A stretch of DNA of 64,000 nt, taken from Gymnorhina tibicen. Its lineage: Eukaryota > Chordata > Aves > Passeriformes > Artamidae. The translations under genes were made by a program, and so were the position numbers. The stretch covers positions 621,262-685,261 of the forward strand of contig VXAZ01000263.1 of the NCBI GenBank assembly GCA_013399875.1. Reading direction: 5' to 3'. Under the pieces are notes generated by a model. The model did no database searches. It was not told the origin of the DNA and saw only the letters and a program-made list of their open reading frames with translations. Below, piece by piece: positions 23,581-36,510 of the stretch (its first letter is position 1; the number at the start of each line of letters is the position of its first letter).

Positions 23581-26500
23581 TATGCTCATAGAGACCTTAT
23601 TCTCATGTAGTTTACCCAGTAATGCTGTCCAACTTCACGTGAGGAGAGAGCCCCAAGTCCTGTGTTCAAGGAGGGAAAAGACATCGCTAGATCTCCCGAT
23701 TTACCACTGTACAAAGGAGAGGAGAATCATACGTTAGGAGTTTGTTTGTATGATTTTGTCCTGTAGCACCTCTGTAACACATCCTTGTGCCAGGGGGGAA
23801 ATTCCCTTCAGGGATTTAAATCAATTCAAACATCCTTAATTCAAACAAATCTGACAACCTAGGACATAGTTCCTGCCAAGAGGCCACTGTAGAAGTGAAA
23901 AAGGAAGTTTCTAGACTTCTTTTTTTAACTGTGAGGTGTCAGGAGTATAGTCACATACCACCTCTGTGTCTAGTGTTGCACTGGGAAGAGGTGCTGGGGT
24001 GTAAAGACAGAGTCTGCCACCCTCTCTCCCTCTGGATTTCACACGGGTATTCCAGCAGCTGCCTACTGCTGGAATGCCTCCTGATGCCCCAGTGCTGCAG
24101 CAGGGACCTGTACTGGCTGGGCATCCTTTATTTTGCTGTCTTTCATCTTTGATTCACCCCGTTGGACAAACAATGAATTCAGTACAATTTCCTTGAATCC
24201 AAAATATTCCTACTTTTACTATTATTTCTGTGATAAGGGTAGATTTTTAATAATGTTCCACCTGAAGCAAAAAACTACATATTTTTTTAAATACATGTAT
24301 CCAGGAAAATGTCCTTCAAAATTTTAGAGGATTTCTGTCTTTTCCCAAGATCTGCAAGGGTATCAAAATTAAAAGTTATAGTATTACCAAATTATATGTC
24401 AGTTGATAATCTTTTTGGAGTTTGGGAAAAAAAAAAGAAAAAGAAACACAGTCCTCCAAAGAAGTAAAAATAACCTGGTTAGAGGGAAAAAGGAGAATAC
24501 TCTATTCTGACCCATTATAAGTTACATTACTCCACTGCTCAAAACTGTGTTGCTAATGATTTATTTACACATCACGTTTTGGTATAGTTCAGGATTTTTA
24601 AAAATGGACATTCTGTTTAGGTTCTCAAAAACAATCACTATATATCAGGCATGCAACTTTTTCAAGACTTAACAAAATGTATAAAATATTGTGCATAACT
24701 GCATACATATAAGACCTTTTTTAAGCTTAAAAAAACCCCAAAAAACCAAAGTGGTTCCAAAACCCACTGTCATTGGAAACCAGACCGTAAACATTTTTTA
24801 ATGAGTCGAGTTGAGATTAATTTAAACATTCATTTTGAATTTGTGAGTTTTGTCTCTTTTCCACAGCCTCTTGTTACTTAACGTAGCAGGAGCTTCCCGC
24901 CTTGGGTATCCTGTCTTCCATGTGACCTTCCTTACAGGATTCACTCCTGGGTCTCCAGAGAGGTAAAAAGGAAGCAGCTTCAGGAAATGCCACATGTAGC
25001 ACTACTGAAGTTGGAAAGGTGTAGCAGCCTCTAGCAACTATCCTGTGTGCTCAGCTCACCACAGTCCCATCGGTGAACTTTCATTAAACACTATGATCCT
25101 TAAGTCTTCAAAGCAGCAGGACAGTTTCCTTAGCAGCCAAGGAATTTTCTACCCAAACAAACCAGGGATCCATATATCGTAGTATCTTTCTTTTTATACC
25201 AGTTAATGTTAAATACTTCAGAGGAAAGTGTAAACAATGATCTTGATTTAGCAAAATAACATCTGCTTTTCTTTAAATGTGTTTAAGACCTCTGGCTTCT
25301 GCCTTCATTAAAAGAAGATCACAACTTGAATAGCACTTCAAACATACATTGCATACATAAAATACATATATACATTAAAACATACAGATCTTGGCTCCAG
25401 GTTACTTGAGTGTATTTTTACCTTCCATGCAAAAAGCTTCAGGAGAACTGAACCCTGTGCCTAAAGCTAGTAGGAATTTGAGTGCTTCCTTGGCAAGGGA
25501 TAAATAAAAGCACATAATTGAATGCAGTGGTCAATCAGGTTATGTTGATACGACTAAATAAAAGCCAGCCAAGAACAGATCTTGGGCCCCAGGGGCAGAA
25601 AGCTGCCCTTTCTGTGGCAGATTTGTCTTGGAAACAAATATTTGGAATAGTTCGAAGGGGAGCCAGGGGATGAGCTGGCTCACAAAGCAATGGGGACAAC
25701 AAGAGTGCAGGCTCTCCCTCCCTGCGCACTTTTCTTTAGTGGTACAGACATACCCTCAGGATCCTATGCCCCAGTTCTCATACCAATTTTCTTTTCAGGT
25801 ACCTCCACAGATTTCACTTCTGTTATTCCTGCCTACACCAGTGCACACCCCTCAAAGACCTTAATAATTTTCTTATGTAATGCTAAATCCAAGGGAAAGA
25901 TTTTTTTTTCAGGTCAGGATGCTAATGCCATGAGGCAAACATGTTTGTATACCCTGGGAATGTAAGGCTTTGCATTACTGATGATGTGCCTATTTCTGTT
26001 AATCCAGGTCTTTCATCAGTACCCAGGCCTGGTCTGTTCCACTTTACTTATGTTCTGGAAATGTCTGTTGTTGTATGCTTTGATTTGTTGTCAGATGACA
26101 GAAACAGACCTTAACAAAATTTTCTTTGGGAACAGGAGTGAATCAGAGCTGTAACTGGACCTTCATAAAAATATCATCCTTAGAATCTTATGGTTCCCTC
26201 ACCGATTTGATCAACTCAGTTTACCTCAAAGGGCAATTACCAGCTGAAATGTCACAGACTTTGTGTACCGTTTTGAATCTCTGAAAATAAAGATTTTTCT
26301 TACAGCACAGTGCTGGTGCTGGTGTAAAAAAGCCTATAAATTGCTGGAATTTTAAACAAATATCAGTATTTTTGGAACCAAGTTCCAGACCTCCAGCTGC
26401 TGCGCTTGACAGATTTGTCTTTAAAATTTCTGTTTGCTTTAAAATGTTTGACTGCTGTAATCAGTGGATAAAACAACAAGACTAATGTACAGAAAGAAGC

Positions 26501-27298
26501 AATGGTGGAAGTTAATATCTAAGGACCATGCTTATTTTCTCCCCGCACATTTCTATTCTATAAGTTAAAGCATCTTTAGTCAGTCGTAGTTTGATTCTTT
26601 TTCATCAGATGATATGAGCAGCTACACCAAGTTCCTTTTACTTGATATTTCATAAAGAGATCAGATCTCAAAGGCAAGAGAAAAAAATGGAAGTGTAACG
26701 ACAGATTATTCAAGCCACAATTTGAAACGGAAGTTTTCACTGTTGTTTGTAGATATAAATCAGAAAGTGGTCCCCTTCCCCACATTAAGGATCTTGCCCA
26801 TCTTTATCATAGCAGTAGGCTAATCAGCATTTTTTAATCAATATTTTTACTGCTTTTTCTCAATGAGAAAAAAATAAGGCTGTTACGGAATGAAGCATAC
26901 TTTACAATTTATCATTTAAACATGCAAGTGTCTATGGGAAAAGGACTAGAATATGTCAGAGAAAGAAGACTTAATTATATATTACGTTTCAGAGGTCCTT
27001 TCAGCCCATATCTCAACAGTTCCTAGCTATTCAGTCAGTCACTTATTTTTAGATCTAAATTTCTCTCCATCACACATGAAACTGTTATCTAATTTATAAG
27101 GTACTCCATCAAAATGTCCAGTTCTTAACCATGAGGTAACAGAAAACATCAAATGTGTTAACTAAAGGACCTCACAGGCAGTTTTGAGGGCCATATTTTC
27201 TAGTATTCTGCCTCCTTTATTCTACTCCCTGTCTTTTCTTTGCAGCTTTACTGTAATTTTGTGTATAGGACAAAGCCTGATCAATAACTTGTGTTTAA
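23581..27298. other. Unique AT-rich sequence, no gene recognised
   Basis: No gene-like frame: the longest are about 91 codons. A perfect 11-base palindrome GGGAAATTCCC lies at 23796-23806 and matches the NF-kappaB consensus, but one site alone means little. A run of A-rich simple sequence is at about 24427-24445. No transposon remnant was recognised. Confidence 0.6.
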
Positions 27299-27724
27299 TA
27301 GAATCATGGAATGTCTTGGGCTGGAAAGGATCTCAGAAATCACCTAGTTCCAACCCCATGCTATGGGCAGGGACACCTGCCACCAGACCAGGCTGCACAA
27401 AGCCCCATCCATCCTGGCCCTGAACACTTCCAGGGATGGGACATTCACAGCTTCTCTGTGCTGTGGCCTGTTCCAGAGTCTCACCACCCCCACAGTAAAG
27501 AATTTACTCCTAACATCTCACGTAAACCTCGCCTTTGAGTTTAAAACCATTCCCCTTTGTTCTATCATTACAAGGCCTTCTAGAAAGTCCTTCTCCTGCT
27601 CTCCTCTAGGCTCCTTCAGGTACTGGAAGGCTTCTTAAGGTCACCTCAGAGTCTTCTCTTCTCCAGGCAGAACAACTCCAACTCTCTTAACCTGTCATTG
27701 CAGGAGAGGTGCTCCACCCTTCTA
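27299..27724 (-). mobile_element. CR1 non-LTR retrotransposon fragment, antisense, 5'-truncated
   Basis: The + strand begins with TAGAATCATGGAATG, the reverse complement of a CR1 3' end, and continues with the complement of the CR1 3' UTR (CTAGTTCCAACCCCATGCTA) and of the ORF2 C-terminus. The 5' break is at about 27724, within ORF2 just upstream of the region whose complement reads GTGCTCCACC. Several small deletions and frame breaks show it is dead. Confidence 0.93.
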
Positions 27725-28310
27725 GCGTATTTAAGGTTATAGAGGGAAGTAAAAATCCCCAACACACAACCCTGGGACAGCACAGGAGCACCTCACACTG
27801 TGCAGCAGTGGCCCCCTTGACCAGAGCTGCCCAGGAGCATAGTGAGTCCTGCAAGAAAGGCAGCAGCTGCCTCAGTGCACATGGGAAAATTGCAAAACCC
27901 ACTATGCAGTGGCCCTGTACACGCGGTGTTTGGCCAGGGACAGGTTGGAAAGCAGAACCACTGCTTGTGTTCAGCATCATGGCCATCCTGGGAAGCTGCC
28001 AAACCCTCAGGTTCCCTCTGCCCCAGGCACAGCTCCCACTTGCTGCTGCTTTCTCTGGGCACCAGCTGGCTCCAGGAAGGGCTCTCACAAAGAGCCCTTG
28101 TCCCCTTCAGGCCACCACAGACACTTATCTGTTAGAGGAGAAGATTGTAAATATGGGGCCATGGTCTTTTCTCCGGATGAAAAATTAGCTGGAGACTTCA
28201 CTTTCCTGTGTATTGCAGTCACCACCGGTATGCTCCCAGATGGAAAACTCCTGTATAAACCGTGCCTCCCTTTCCCCTCGCTGATACAGCTCTCTGGAGA
28301 AATCTAAAGC
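27725..28310 (+). other. Stop-poor, GC-richer segment downstream of a CR1 copy
   Basis: About 580 bases are open in more than one frame on both strands. A + frame ends at the TAG at 28186-28188 after about 159 codons, opening within the CR1 fragment. Just before its last part there is a pyrimidine stretch TTGTCCCCTTCAG (AG at about 28110), after which the frame reads ATTDTYLLEEKIVNMGPW and then reaches the stop. This has the shape of a short terminal exon, but no family is recognisable and reading frames on both strands are equally open. A high-GC non-coding segment is the simpler reading. Confidence 0.2.
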
Positions 28311-30702
28311 CCTTGGACTTGTGCCGATTCTCTGACAATCTCACCTTTGCTTTACATGGACTGCCAACTATACACTAGGTGGTGTGATCAAGACCTGAAA
28401 ATTACTGTCTTAAATCTAACGCTGTGGCCAGCATACATGTAGACTATTTAATGCCTTTAACAAAAATACAAAGGCAAATTCTTCTCTGCAAAGTTAAGGC
28501 ATGTGTGTCCTATTTGGCAATGGCAATACCTTTCTCTAGCAGATCAGCTTTCATCCTTTAAAGCTCTTTAAAATAACACAGGAATACCCATTATAATATT
28601 GTAAATAGTATTGCTCAGCTCTCTTTTCAGCAGAGGAAATAAAAGAGCCCATCTTGTAAAAATGGCTCCTTATCACTGTATTTCCTTTGTGACTTTCCAC
28701 ACATTATACTTATCTTTAAACAGGAAAAAAGGTATTCAGTCTTGTAAAATCAATTAAGCTTTTAAGCAATGGAGTAATCTTCTACTTCCTTTACATGTCC
28801 TTTAAAAAATATCCAAGCTTTCCTAACTCAGCTAGCAAATCCCAATCTGAATCTTCATGCCAAATGAGAATAATTTAGCTGGCTGCTAAATGGATTTATG
28901 AAACAGCATTTTGTGAAGAAATTCTCCCCCTTATACAACAAATAACTTTCAGGCTAGTCAGTAGCACTCATAGATCCAGTGTAGGGAATATCTTATTTAT
29001 TCATTCCCTTGGCAAAATGAAAAGTCCTTGCAAACTTCAGCTTTATGAGCTGAAGTAAAAAAAATATCCTCAAGAGGAGAAAATACGACTTATACTTGGT
29101 AGAAACAAACAAAAAAAGTTGCTATTTTTTCCAGGTTATTTATACAACTCCTTTCTTCCTGTAAAATCTTCTCAGTTAATTTAAAGGGTGAGCATACCTC
29201 TAACATAGCTGTCAGTTCCTCTTAGTCAGCCTTGTTAAGAGGAAACTCAGTGTCAGGAGCTGTGCTTCATATCAGCTGACATACTTTCTATCTGAGTTTA
29301 CATCCTGCACTAAACAGTAGAAATGAGCTCAGTGATCTTCTATGTCTTTCCTCGCTTCCTAGCTTTTATTATAAGGAAGGGTGGAATAAATTTGTAGCAT
29401 CCTCCTCCCACCCTGCTTCTAAGGTAGTAAGGCTGCACGCGCAGCAGAGGAATGGGTGCTGATCCTGGCTGCAGAACCAGGGAGGGAGGCTGCAGGTCCT
29501 GGGCTGCAGCTGATGGAAAGAAGGTGGCAGAGAAGGGTGCAGCCAGTGCCGGTCCTTCAGTCCTTCTGGTGGACTGCTTTGAAAAGGAGGAAGATGTCAT
29601 CTGACAGCAGCAGGCAATCACACCTTGAGACAAGAAGGGGCCTCACCAAGCCACAGCTCTGCCATGCACTCCTCCCTCAGGGCTTTTTGCCAAAGGGCAA
29701 CCCAGCATGGAGTAAATACACTGTCCCTACTGCAAGTTGCCCAAATACACTGGCACACACTCCTTCTTCCTTCCAAAGGGCTTGGTGTGGGTGGAGGTGC
29801 ACACAGCAATTTGCTCTTTCCCCCCGCATCAGAAGGGCTCTAATTTTCCAGGTAACTAAAAAGGATTCCTGTAAATATTAGTGGTCTTGCTGTGTTTTAC
29901 TTATGCACCACTTAAATTCCGTTTAAATCCGCTGCTTGTTACTTTAGGCACAGAGTCAGGCAGATAAGTCCATCAAGCAGATGCTACTGACATTTTCCAT
30001 TTTGAGGGCTGGATGATAACAACAAGCAGAGGCGCCTATACTGCTGTGAGTAAACATTTTAAAAGCAGCTTCACAAATGCCACCATCTTTCAGCACCTAA
30101 TAAACAGTTTAGGAGGATGTTGTTGAAGCTGCCAAAAGGGGTTTTAAAACTGGAGTGTCTCACAGGAGTCAGGCACACAGATTGCACTTGAAATGCCTGT
30201 CTCACCTTGCAGATGGATAAGAGAGGCAGACCACCACTGCCAGACACACAGGGCTTGGCATAAGGAGACTGGGGATGCAGGGACAAAAAGAGATGGTACA
30301 CGACTAACACAAAGCATGCCTGGAAGTACTGCCAGTTCCAGGTGTTGCAAAATGGGCTATTTAGCAGGCTTGCCTGATCAAACCAGGCAAGGCGGAGGCT
30401 CTACAGCCTGGATTCCCTCTCCTTTCCCCTTAAATCAGCAACCCTCTGCTCTGTTGACTGGCCTATGGAAATCCTTTTCCATCAGGTACCACTACAGTAG
30501 GCAAACAACAGTCTCCTGGAGCTCTCTTGGAAGCACAGGCGACATGATGCTGTCTTATCAAGGCAGAAACCTCCACCAGGTAGCAGGGCACTGGCAGGCT
30601 CCTCTGCCCATTTGAGAAATATCTTGTTTCCAAACTATCCAGCTTCAGTGCATGGGAGAGTCCAGGATGTCCATGGGAAGCACAGAGAATGAAGGCCACT
30701 TA
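28311..30702. other. Unique sequence, no gene recognised
   Basis: 28311-29340 is AT-rich and almost free of frames. 29340-30690 is GC-richer and carries overlapping short frames on both strands (up to 141 codons at 29456-29881 and 140 at 30193-30615). None shows a domain I can name, and their mutual overlap suggests composition, not coding. No transposon was recognised before the CR1 copy. Confidence 0.55.
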
Positions 30703-31235
30703 GTCATAAGACCCCACCTGAAGAGCTGCATCCATGTCTGAGGTCCCCAGCAAAGGAAGGACATCGACGCCTTGGAGCGAGTGCAGAGGACGGCCATGAT
30801 AATGATTAGAGGGATGGAACACCTCTCGAATGAGGAAAGGCTGAGAGAATTGGAATTGTTCAGCCTGGAGAAGAGAAAGCTTCCAGGTGACCTTTAGGCC
30901 TCCTAGCACGTGAAGGGAGTTTCTACAAGAAAGATGGGGGGAGACATTTGGGAAGAGCACACAGTTATAGGTCCAGGGGTAATGGATTCAAATTGGAAGA
31001 GAGTAGGTTTAGATTAGAAATCAGGAAGAAATTATTTACTGTGAGGATGGTGAAGCACTGGAACGTGTTGTCCAGAGAAGCTGTGGATGCCCCATCCCTG
31101 GAAGTTTTCCAGGCCAGTTTGGATGGCTCTCTGAGCAAACTGGTCTAGTGGAAGATGTCCCTGCCAATGGCAGATGAGTTGGAACTCAGTGATTTTTAAG
31201 GTCACCTTCAACCCAAGCCTTCTATGTGTCTATGA
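30703..31235 (+). mobile_element. CR1 non-LTR retrotransposon fragment, sense, 5'-truncated
   Basis: The + strand shows the classic order of a CR1 3' half: a GAGCGAGTGCAGAGGACGGC phrase, AATGAGGAAAGGCTGAGAGA, then CAGCCTGGAGAAGAGAAAGC, later a frame at 30948-31148 carrying KLFTVRMVKHWN and SLEVFQASLDG, and finally the CTGGTCTAGTGG 3' UTR. It ends in TCTATGTGTCTATGA, a slightly mutated terminal CR1 repeat at 31221-31235. A stop and a deletion near 30893-30960 break the frame, so the copy is inactive. It retains only the ORF2 C-terminus and 3' UTR, without the catalytic domain. Confidence 0.95.
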
Positions 31236-34200
31236 GTACTCCCTTGGGTTAGCACCTGTGCATCAACAGAGACCTGTTATCATGAAAAGAACTGTGTCAT
31301 TGTAAGATGAGGTTATGATTAATTTTACTGATGTGGGGGTTAGAAGGAATGCATTAGTGCCAAGTGCTTTGAGACAAAACACTACCATGTGTTTCCAAAG
31401 GAAACTTGGGAAAATAAACTCTACAAAACAGTCGAGGTTAATATGAGTTGGGAATTTGAAGCTGAATATTACATTTAATACTCTGGTATTTGAATTGAGG
31501 CCAAACTTTGATTATCACATCGATCAGTTGATTAAAACTAGTCACTTGAAACCTGGTGTTATGTGCCGTGCAGGACATCAGAAGATACTGCCTAAGCCAA
31601 GAAGCATAAAAGGTTATTGCATCTTGAATCCTCATTGCAGGTTTATGCTGTGGTGGTGCCATTTATAAAGGCAGCAGGAATGCCACATTTCAACAGAGCC
31701 AGTGTTATGTATGACTGTAAACGTTGTTGACTCATTCTGGGTCATTGGAGATTAACATTTTGGAAACTACAGACATGTAGAAGATATGGTATATGTTATA
31801 AGGAACAAGGCTGTGCTTGCAAGATTTCAAACTCAGTTATGCAGACACAAGAGGTTTAGATAAACTTTTCAGATTGTATCAAATGAACTTTTGGTTGCTT
31901 ATCCGAACTGACCCTCTGAAGGCATTTGGGATTATTCTTAATGTCATTGTTATTGCTGGAAATAACAGCAAGTTAAGAATTTAGTTTTAACTTTTGCATT
32001 TCTTGAGGATGGTTTGCCTGATTTCACAAGGTGAGGGACAGATTCCAAACCGTGCCCATTTTCACTGATATTACATCTAGACAGCAGCAGTGAACAGTGT
32101 CTCTCCAGTGCAAATAAACCATATTTGAGACATAGAGCTACATTAGAACCTTTTTGAAGGTGATTTGAACTATGAAAGATTTTTCTTGCTTTTTCAAAAG
32201 AATATATTTAGAAAAAGCCTCTTCCACAAGACTTCCGTTTCAGGGGCACAATAGCCCTGGTTCATGGTTTTGCTGGGTTTTATTCCTTACAGGTCAGAAA
32301 CTTCAGATGTCTCTGTGCTATACAGGAAGAGCATCTGCTCAGTGCTGGAAAGCATTAAGTAGAGATTTTTTTGGTTTGCACACTCTACCTCCTAACCTAG
32401 ATCCACAGCTGTAAGGCCACTCTTCATTTATTGAACTGTGCCTAGAGGTGGGGGTTTTTGTGAGTGGAGAGAGAGCAGTGGTCTCTGCGTTTCGTCTCAT
32501 TTAAGACCTGCAGGACTTGGAGGTCACAGCAGGGCTGGGACAGTGGTGACTCCAGTCCCTTCTCAGTGGGAAGTGCATCTGACATGAGCTATAAGCTCAA
32601 GACATCAAGGAGAAATGGGAGTGCCAAAGAGGAGGACTTAGGCAATGGGAAATGGGCAGGGGGAGAGAGATCTGATGTAGAAAGAAATGGGAAAGCTACT
32701 GAGAAAGAAAGGCATGCAGGTGAGTCTTCCTAGAAAGTCAAGGCTTGGTGACAGTAAGGCTGGGGGATGCATCAGCGCAGGGCCACCTTCCTGTTCAGCT
32801 GATGCTCTCTGGTCAGGCTGCCAGGGGAAGGAGCATGCGTGCACAGCTGTCAGGCACACATCCTCTTTTTCTGTTTTTAGAAATGTGTGATTTCAGGACC
32901 AGCGCTGTGCTGCACTCAGGCACAGGACCTCAACATGACACTGCCCTGAAGTTTGCATAGAGCTTTGTATTCTTGATGGAAACTTTCTTTCTGGAGACTT
33001 CAGGCCACACTTTACAGCTACTTCCTAGTTGGTAAATAAAAAACCCAATATCAGAAATTTTGATCCTGAAACTGATCCTAGTATTGAGACAGAGACTAAT
33101 AGCCTTGGACTGTCCAGGATCTTCCTCAGGGTCACCCTTTGACAAGATTGACTACAGCCCTTTCAGACCGTGGTGGCTGGGCTCTTTGCTCTCCTGCCAA
33201 ATGGTAAAAACCAAACCCCTTGGCTGTTCTGGTTTTCTGATATAGATGAGGAAATAGTGTCTGCCACTGAAATTGCACAATTAAAAGAAAAAAAATCTCA
33301 TTACCAAAGTAAGTTATTGAAAAAGTTATAAGACATGAAGAAGTAAATGACTGAATCCTACAGGTACTGTAAACCGCTGTAAACTACAGACAGAGCATTT
33401 GGACAGAGCATATGGCTGAACTTACCATATCAGTGCTAATACCCCATTTTACAACAATACAAGAGCTCTCCAATATTGGATTTCAAATAAGTAACCAAAT
33501 TTCCCAAGGATGACCCACGTGTAATACACATAGTAATATACATATATGTGGTGACCCTCCACAGGGTGTTAACTGACCACCAGCATGATGGCCATTCATT
33601 CGGCTGTCTCAGCAATAGCAAACTACTCTGAGTTAGTTACTGTACTCGAAATATAATGTGGAAATGCAAATAAGATCAGCCTTGGAAAGATCTTGATCAC
33701 CTAAACCCTCCTATTCAACCGTAAAAGCAATCTTCAGGACTCCAGAAGCCAATGCACAGAGAAATCTACTTTAAATCTACAGGGGAAAAATACTTGCACT
33801 TCAGCACATAAAAATTCAGAAATGCTTTTACTCTCAGCACTCTGCCATGTGCTAATGCCACCACATTCATAGTGTTCACAGTTCACAGATCTAAGTGTCA
33901 GCAACTTAACATAATGCTTACCTGTGATGCTGCATTATTTACAGTAACCGGTGCTGCACAGAAAAATCATGGCCCACAGCTGCAATTACACCTGTCACTC
34001 TTGTTTGAATAAAAATGACATCTTGTCGCTACTACGCGCCAGACTTAAAAAAAAGTAAAACTTGTTTTTCTTAAGAGGAAGGGGAAAAAAATTAACCTCA
34101 CAGCGGTTTAACAAGTTCTCACATGTTAGCTGCCGGTTTGCATGTGCCTGCACAGCTCATGCCAGGTGCTCCTCTTTCACAAGAGGCAGCTTCCCAGCAC

Positions 34201-34664
34201 AGCATGGCAGGGCTGGGCTTGCAGTGCTCCAGACAGCACTGGAGACTGTGGGCAGGAGGCTGCTGGGGAAGGGGATCTCTACAGGCAGCTGTCAGCCCTG
34301 TTTCAGCATTACCAACACAGTCAAGGTTTGGGCTCGGTTAATATGAGTATGTTTAAGAATGTAAATTCCCTCCCTGACTCGTGACTGTAATGAGAAATTC
34401 CCATCAGTAGCTCAAGCTGAGAATCATTCATTTTGAATCAGCCAGTAAATCATTACCCAGACAGCTAAAATAAATCAGAATATCTATTTCCCAGAAATAT
34501 GAAGTAATTCTATTTGTTTTGATGGCAAAATACACACAATAGAATTAATTTCAATTAATACTTTTGACCTTCTCCTGATATTGGCGAAGGCTCAGAAGTG
34601 GAAAGATATCAAGATTGTCATTTCTTTTCAGAAAGAAAAGGAGTGTTGACACAAGGTGAAAGGG
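31236..34664. other. Unique sequence, mostly AT-rich, one exon-like interval
   Basis: Mostly AT-rich and frame-poor. The exception is 32567-32719: a pyrimidine-AG acceptor (CCCTTCTCAG), a 153-base interval (51 codons) open in one frame with many charged residues, and a strong donor (GCATGCAG|GTGAGT). No family can be named. At 34142-34384 several short + frames overlap in a GC-richer patch with no recognisable domain. Confidence 0.5.
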
Positions 34665-34980
34665 AGTGGCCCTTTGTAAAGAGGATGGTGCCAGACTCTT
34701 TTCAGTGGTGCCCAGTGACAGGACAAGGAGCAATGGCCATAAACTAAAACATAAAAAGTTTCACCTCAGCGTGAGGAAGAACTTTTTTACACTGAGGGTG
34801 GCAGAGCACTGGAACAGGCTGCCCAGGGAGGTCATGGAGTTTCCCTCTCTGGAGACATTCCAAACCCACCTGAATGCATTCTTGTGTCACCTACTCCAGG
34901 TGACCTTGCCTTGCCAGGGGACTTGGACTAGATGAGCTCCAGAGGTCCCGTCCAAAAATAATAATTCTGTGATTCTGATG
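34665..34980 (+). mobile_element. CR1 non-LTR retrotransposon fragment, sense, 5'-truncated
   Basis: The + strand encodes the same C-terminal CR1 ORF2 peptide seen antisense at 15457-15880: [20 protein letters not shown], then [36 protein letters not shown]. It is followed by the 3' UTR phrase GACTTGGACTAGATGAGCTC and the ending AATTCTGTGATTCTGATGA. The 5' break is at about 34665. The short frame is intact over this stretch, so this copy is probably among the younger ones in the window. It has no endonuclease or catalytic domain. Confidence 0.95.
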
Positions 34981-36510
34981 AATGGCTCTCAACCCTGCAG
35001 CTCAGACAGGTGCTTGGGATAGCAGTGAGAAACTTTTCCCTCATTTGATCAGACTCTGGCAGGTGCAAGGCCCATGTCATAGGAACACAGTGGAAAATCC
35101 AGAATAACCATATAAAGCATCCTCCTTCCACTTTCTCCTGTCTTTGCGATTACAGGAGAGACAAGGTATCTTGAAGAGACTGCTCCTTTCTGTCTTGCAC
35201 AGTTCCTGGATCATGCACAGAACATACCCCACTAAAACTGAGGGCCTGGCCATCACCAGGGAAGCAAATGGCTGGAGATCACCAGATGAACAGAGCCCTG
35301 CTGCTCCTTAATTCTCTCATCCCATCAGCCCTTTTTCTTCTCCCATATTTCATATGGCATTTCCTCCTTGAGCTCTTAATTTAGCTTTGCCAGGGCTAAT
35401 GAGAAGCAGCCTTGGGCTAGGTCAGCTGGCCATTTACAGTTACTGGCTGCAGCACCACGTCTTTGCGTGTGAGAAACAAAGACTGTGGATCTTTCCTTCC
35501 GGAAAGGAACACCAGGCAGATGGTGGAACCCATTGTTTTCAACCTCTGTAGAGCTGCAATGAAAATTTCATTTCCATCTCTTTGGGAAACCTTATAAACA
35601 AAGGCATTTTTTCTGAAAGAAACCTCTTTTACTGACTTTTCCAAATCCTGAGTGAGGGCATATCTCTCAATGAGCAGCTTTATTTTTGGGTAAATCCATC
35701 CGAAGCCCAGAAGAACCAGCTGGAGCTTTGCATGAGGGCTCCCACTGTGCAGGATGCACACAACAGCTATCTGACACCAAAGCTGGGATTTCACGAACAA
35801 AACTATAGGAAGATGCAAAGCACTCAGCCTGTTCTCAGACAGAAACCAGGAACTGCCAATAGACTTGCAGGCTCCAGAACCTCCTCCTTGTGGGCTAGCT
35901 CACTCTGGAGTGGTGCCTCAGCTCGCCAGCCATCCGAACTGCCTCAAACACAGGCTCCTCAGGTTTGTGTGCCATACACTGCAGCTGCTGCTCCAAGCAA
36001 CTTCAAACAGTACATAGCCTTTAAAAGCTCATCAAGAGCTGAAACAGCATGGAAATCTGCAAGCACCCGCTGACTTAAGAGACCTACCAAAAGGAGGATT
36101 GCCAGGAAGTACCTTGATTTACGACAATAGCAGGTTCTGGAGCACTTACTCTTTTTAACAGTTCCCAGTTAAGGCAGGCGTAACTGACAGTGAAACCTTA
36201 ATGCAAGAATTTGGAGAACTTTGCCTGAAAGTGAACAAGGCATGGTTGAATAAAAGCAGGTGCCAGAGGAGAGACAGAAGAGCTCAGAACTGTCTTGAGG
36301 TGGAACTCAGGGTTGCCAGCACAACCTGCATCCTCACTGGGCACTGCTCTCTGTGTGACGGCCCAGGTGCCCCAAACCATCCTGTTGTGTCACACTGTGG
36401 GACTTTGGAAGGGCAGAGGTGTTGGTGAAGGGGGGCTGCCTTGGGAAGGACTCCTGCCCAAAGCTTCTCCTAGCACACAGCTGGCAGATGCTGATACTGG
36501 CCAGTGGGCA
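34981..36510. other. Unique sequence, no gene confirmed
   Basis: A minus-strand frame at 35417-35818 has about 133 codons but opens at TTG and contains only one ATG-coded Met, far downstream. Its middle reads like ordinary protein (a TQDLEKSVKEVSFRKNAF-type stretch), yet no family is recognisable. A + frame at 35732-36073 overlaps it. From about 36295 the DNA is GC-richer and open in several frames up to 36700. Confidence 0.5.

Noticed and set aside
30340..30690. Possible LTR or additional transposon just upstream of the CR1 copy
   Set aside because: I found no matching terminal repeats, no TG...CA ends with target duplication, and no family wording.
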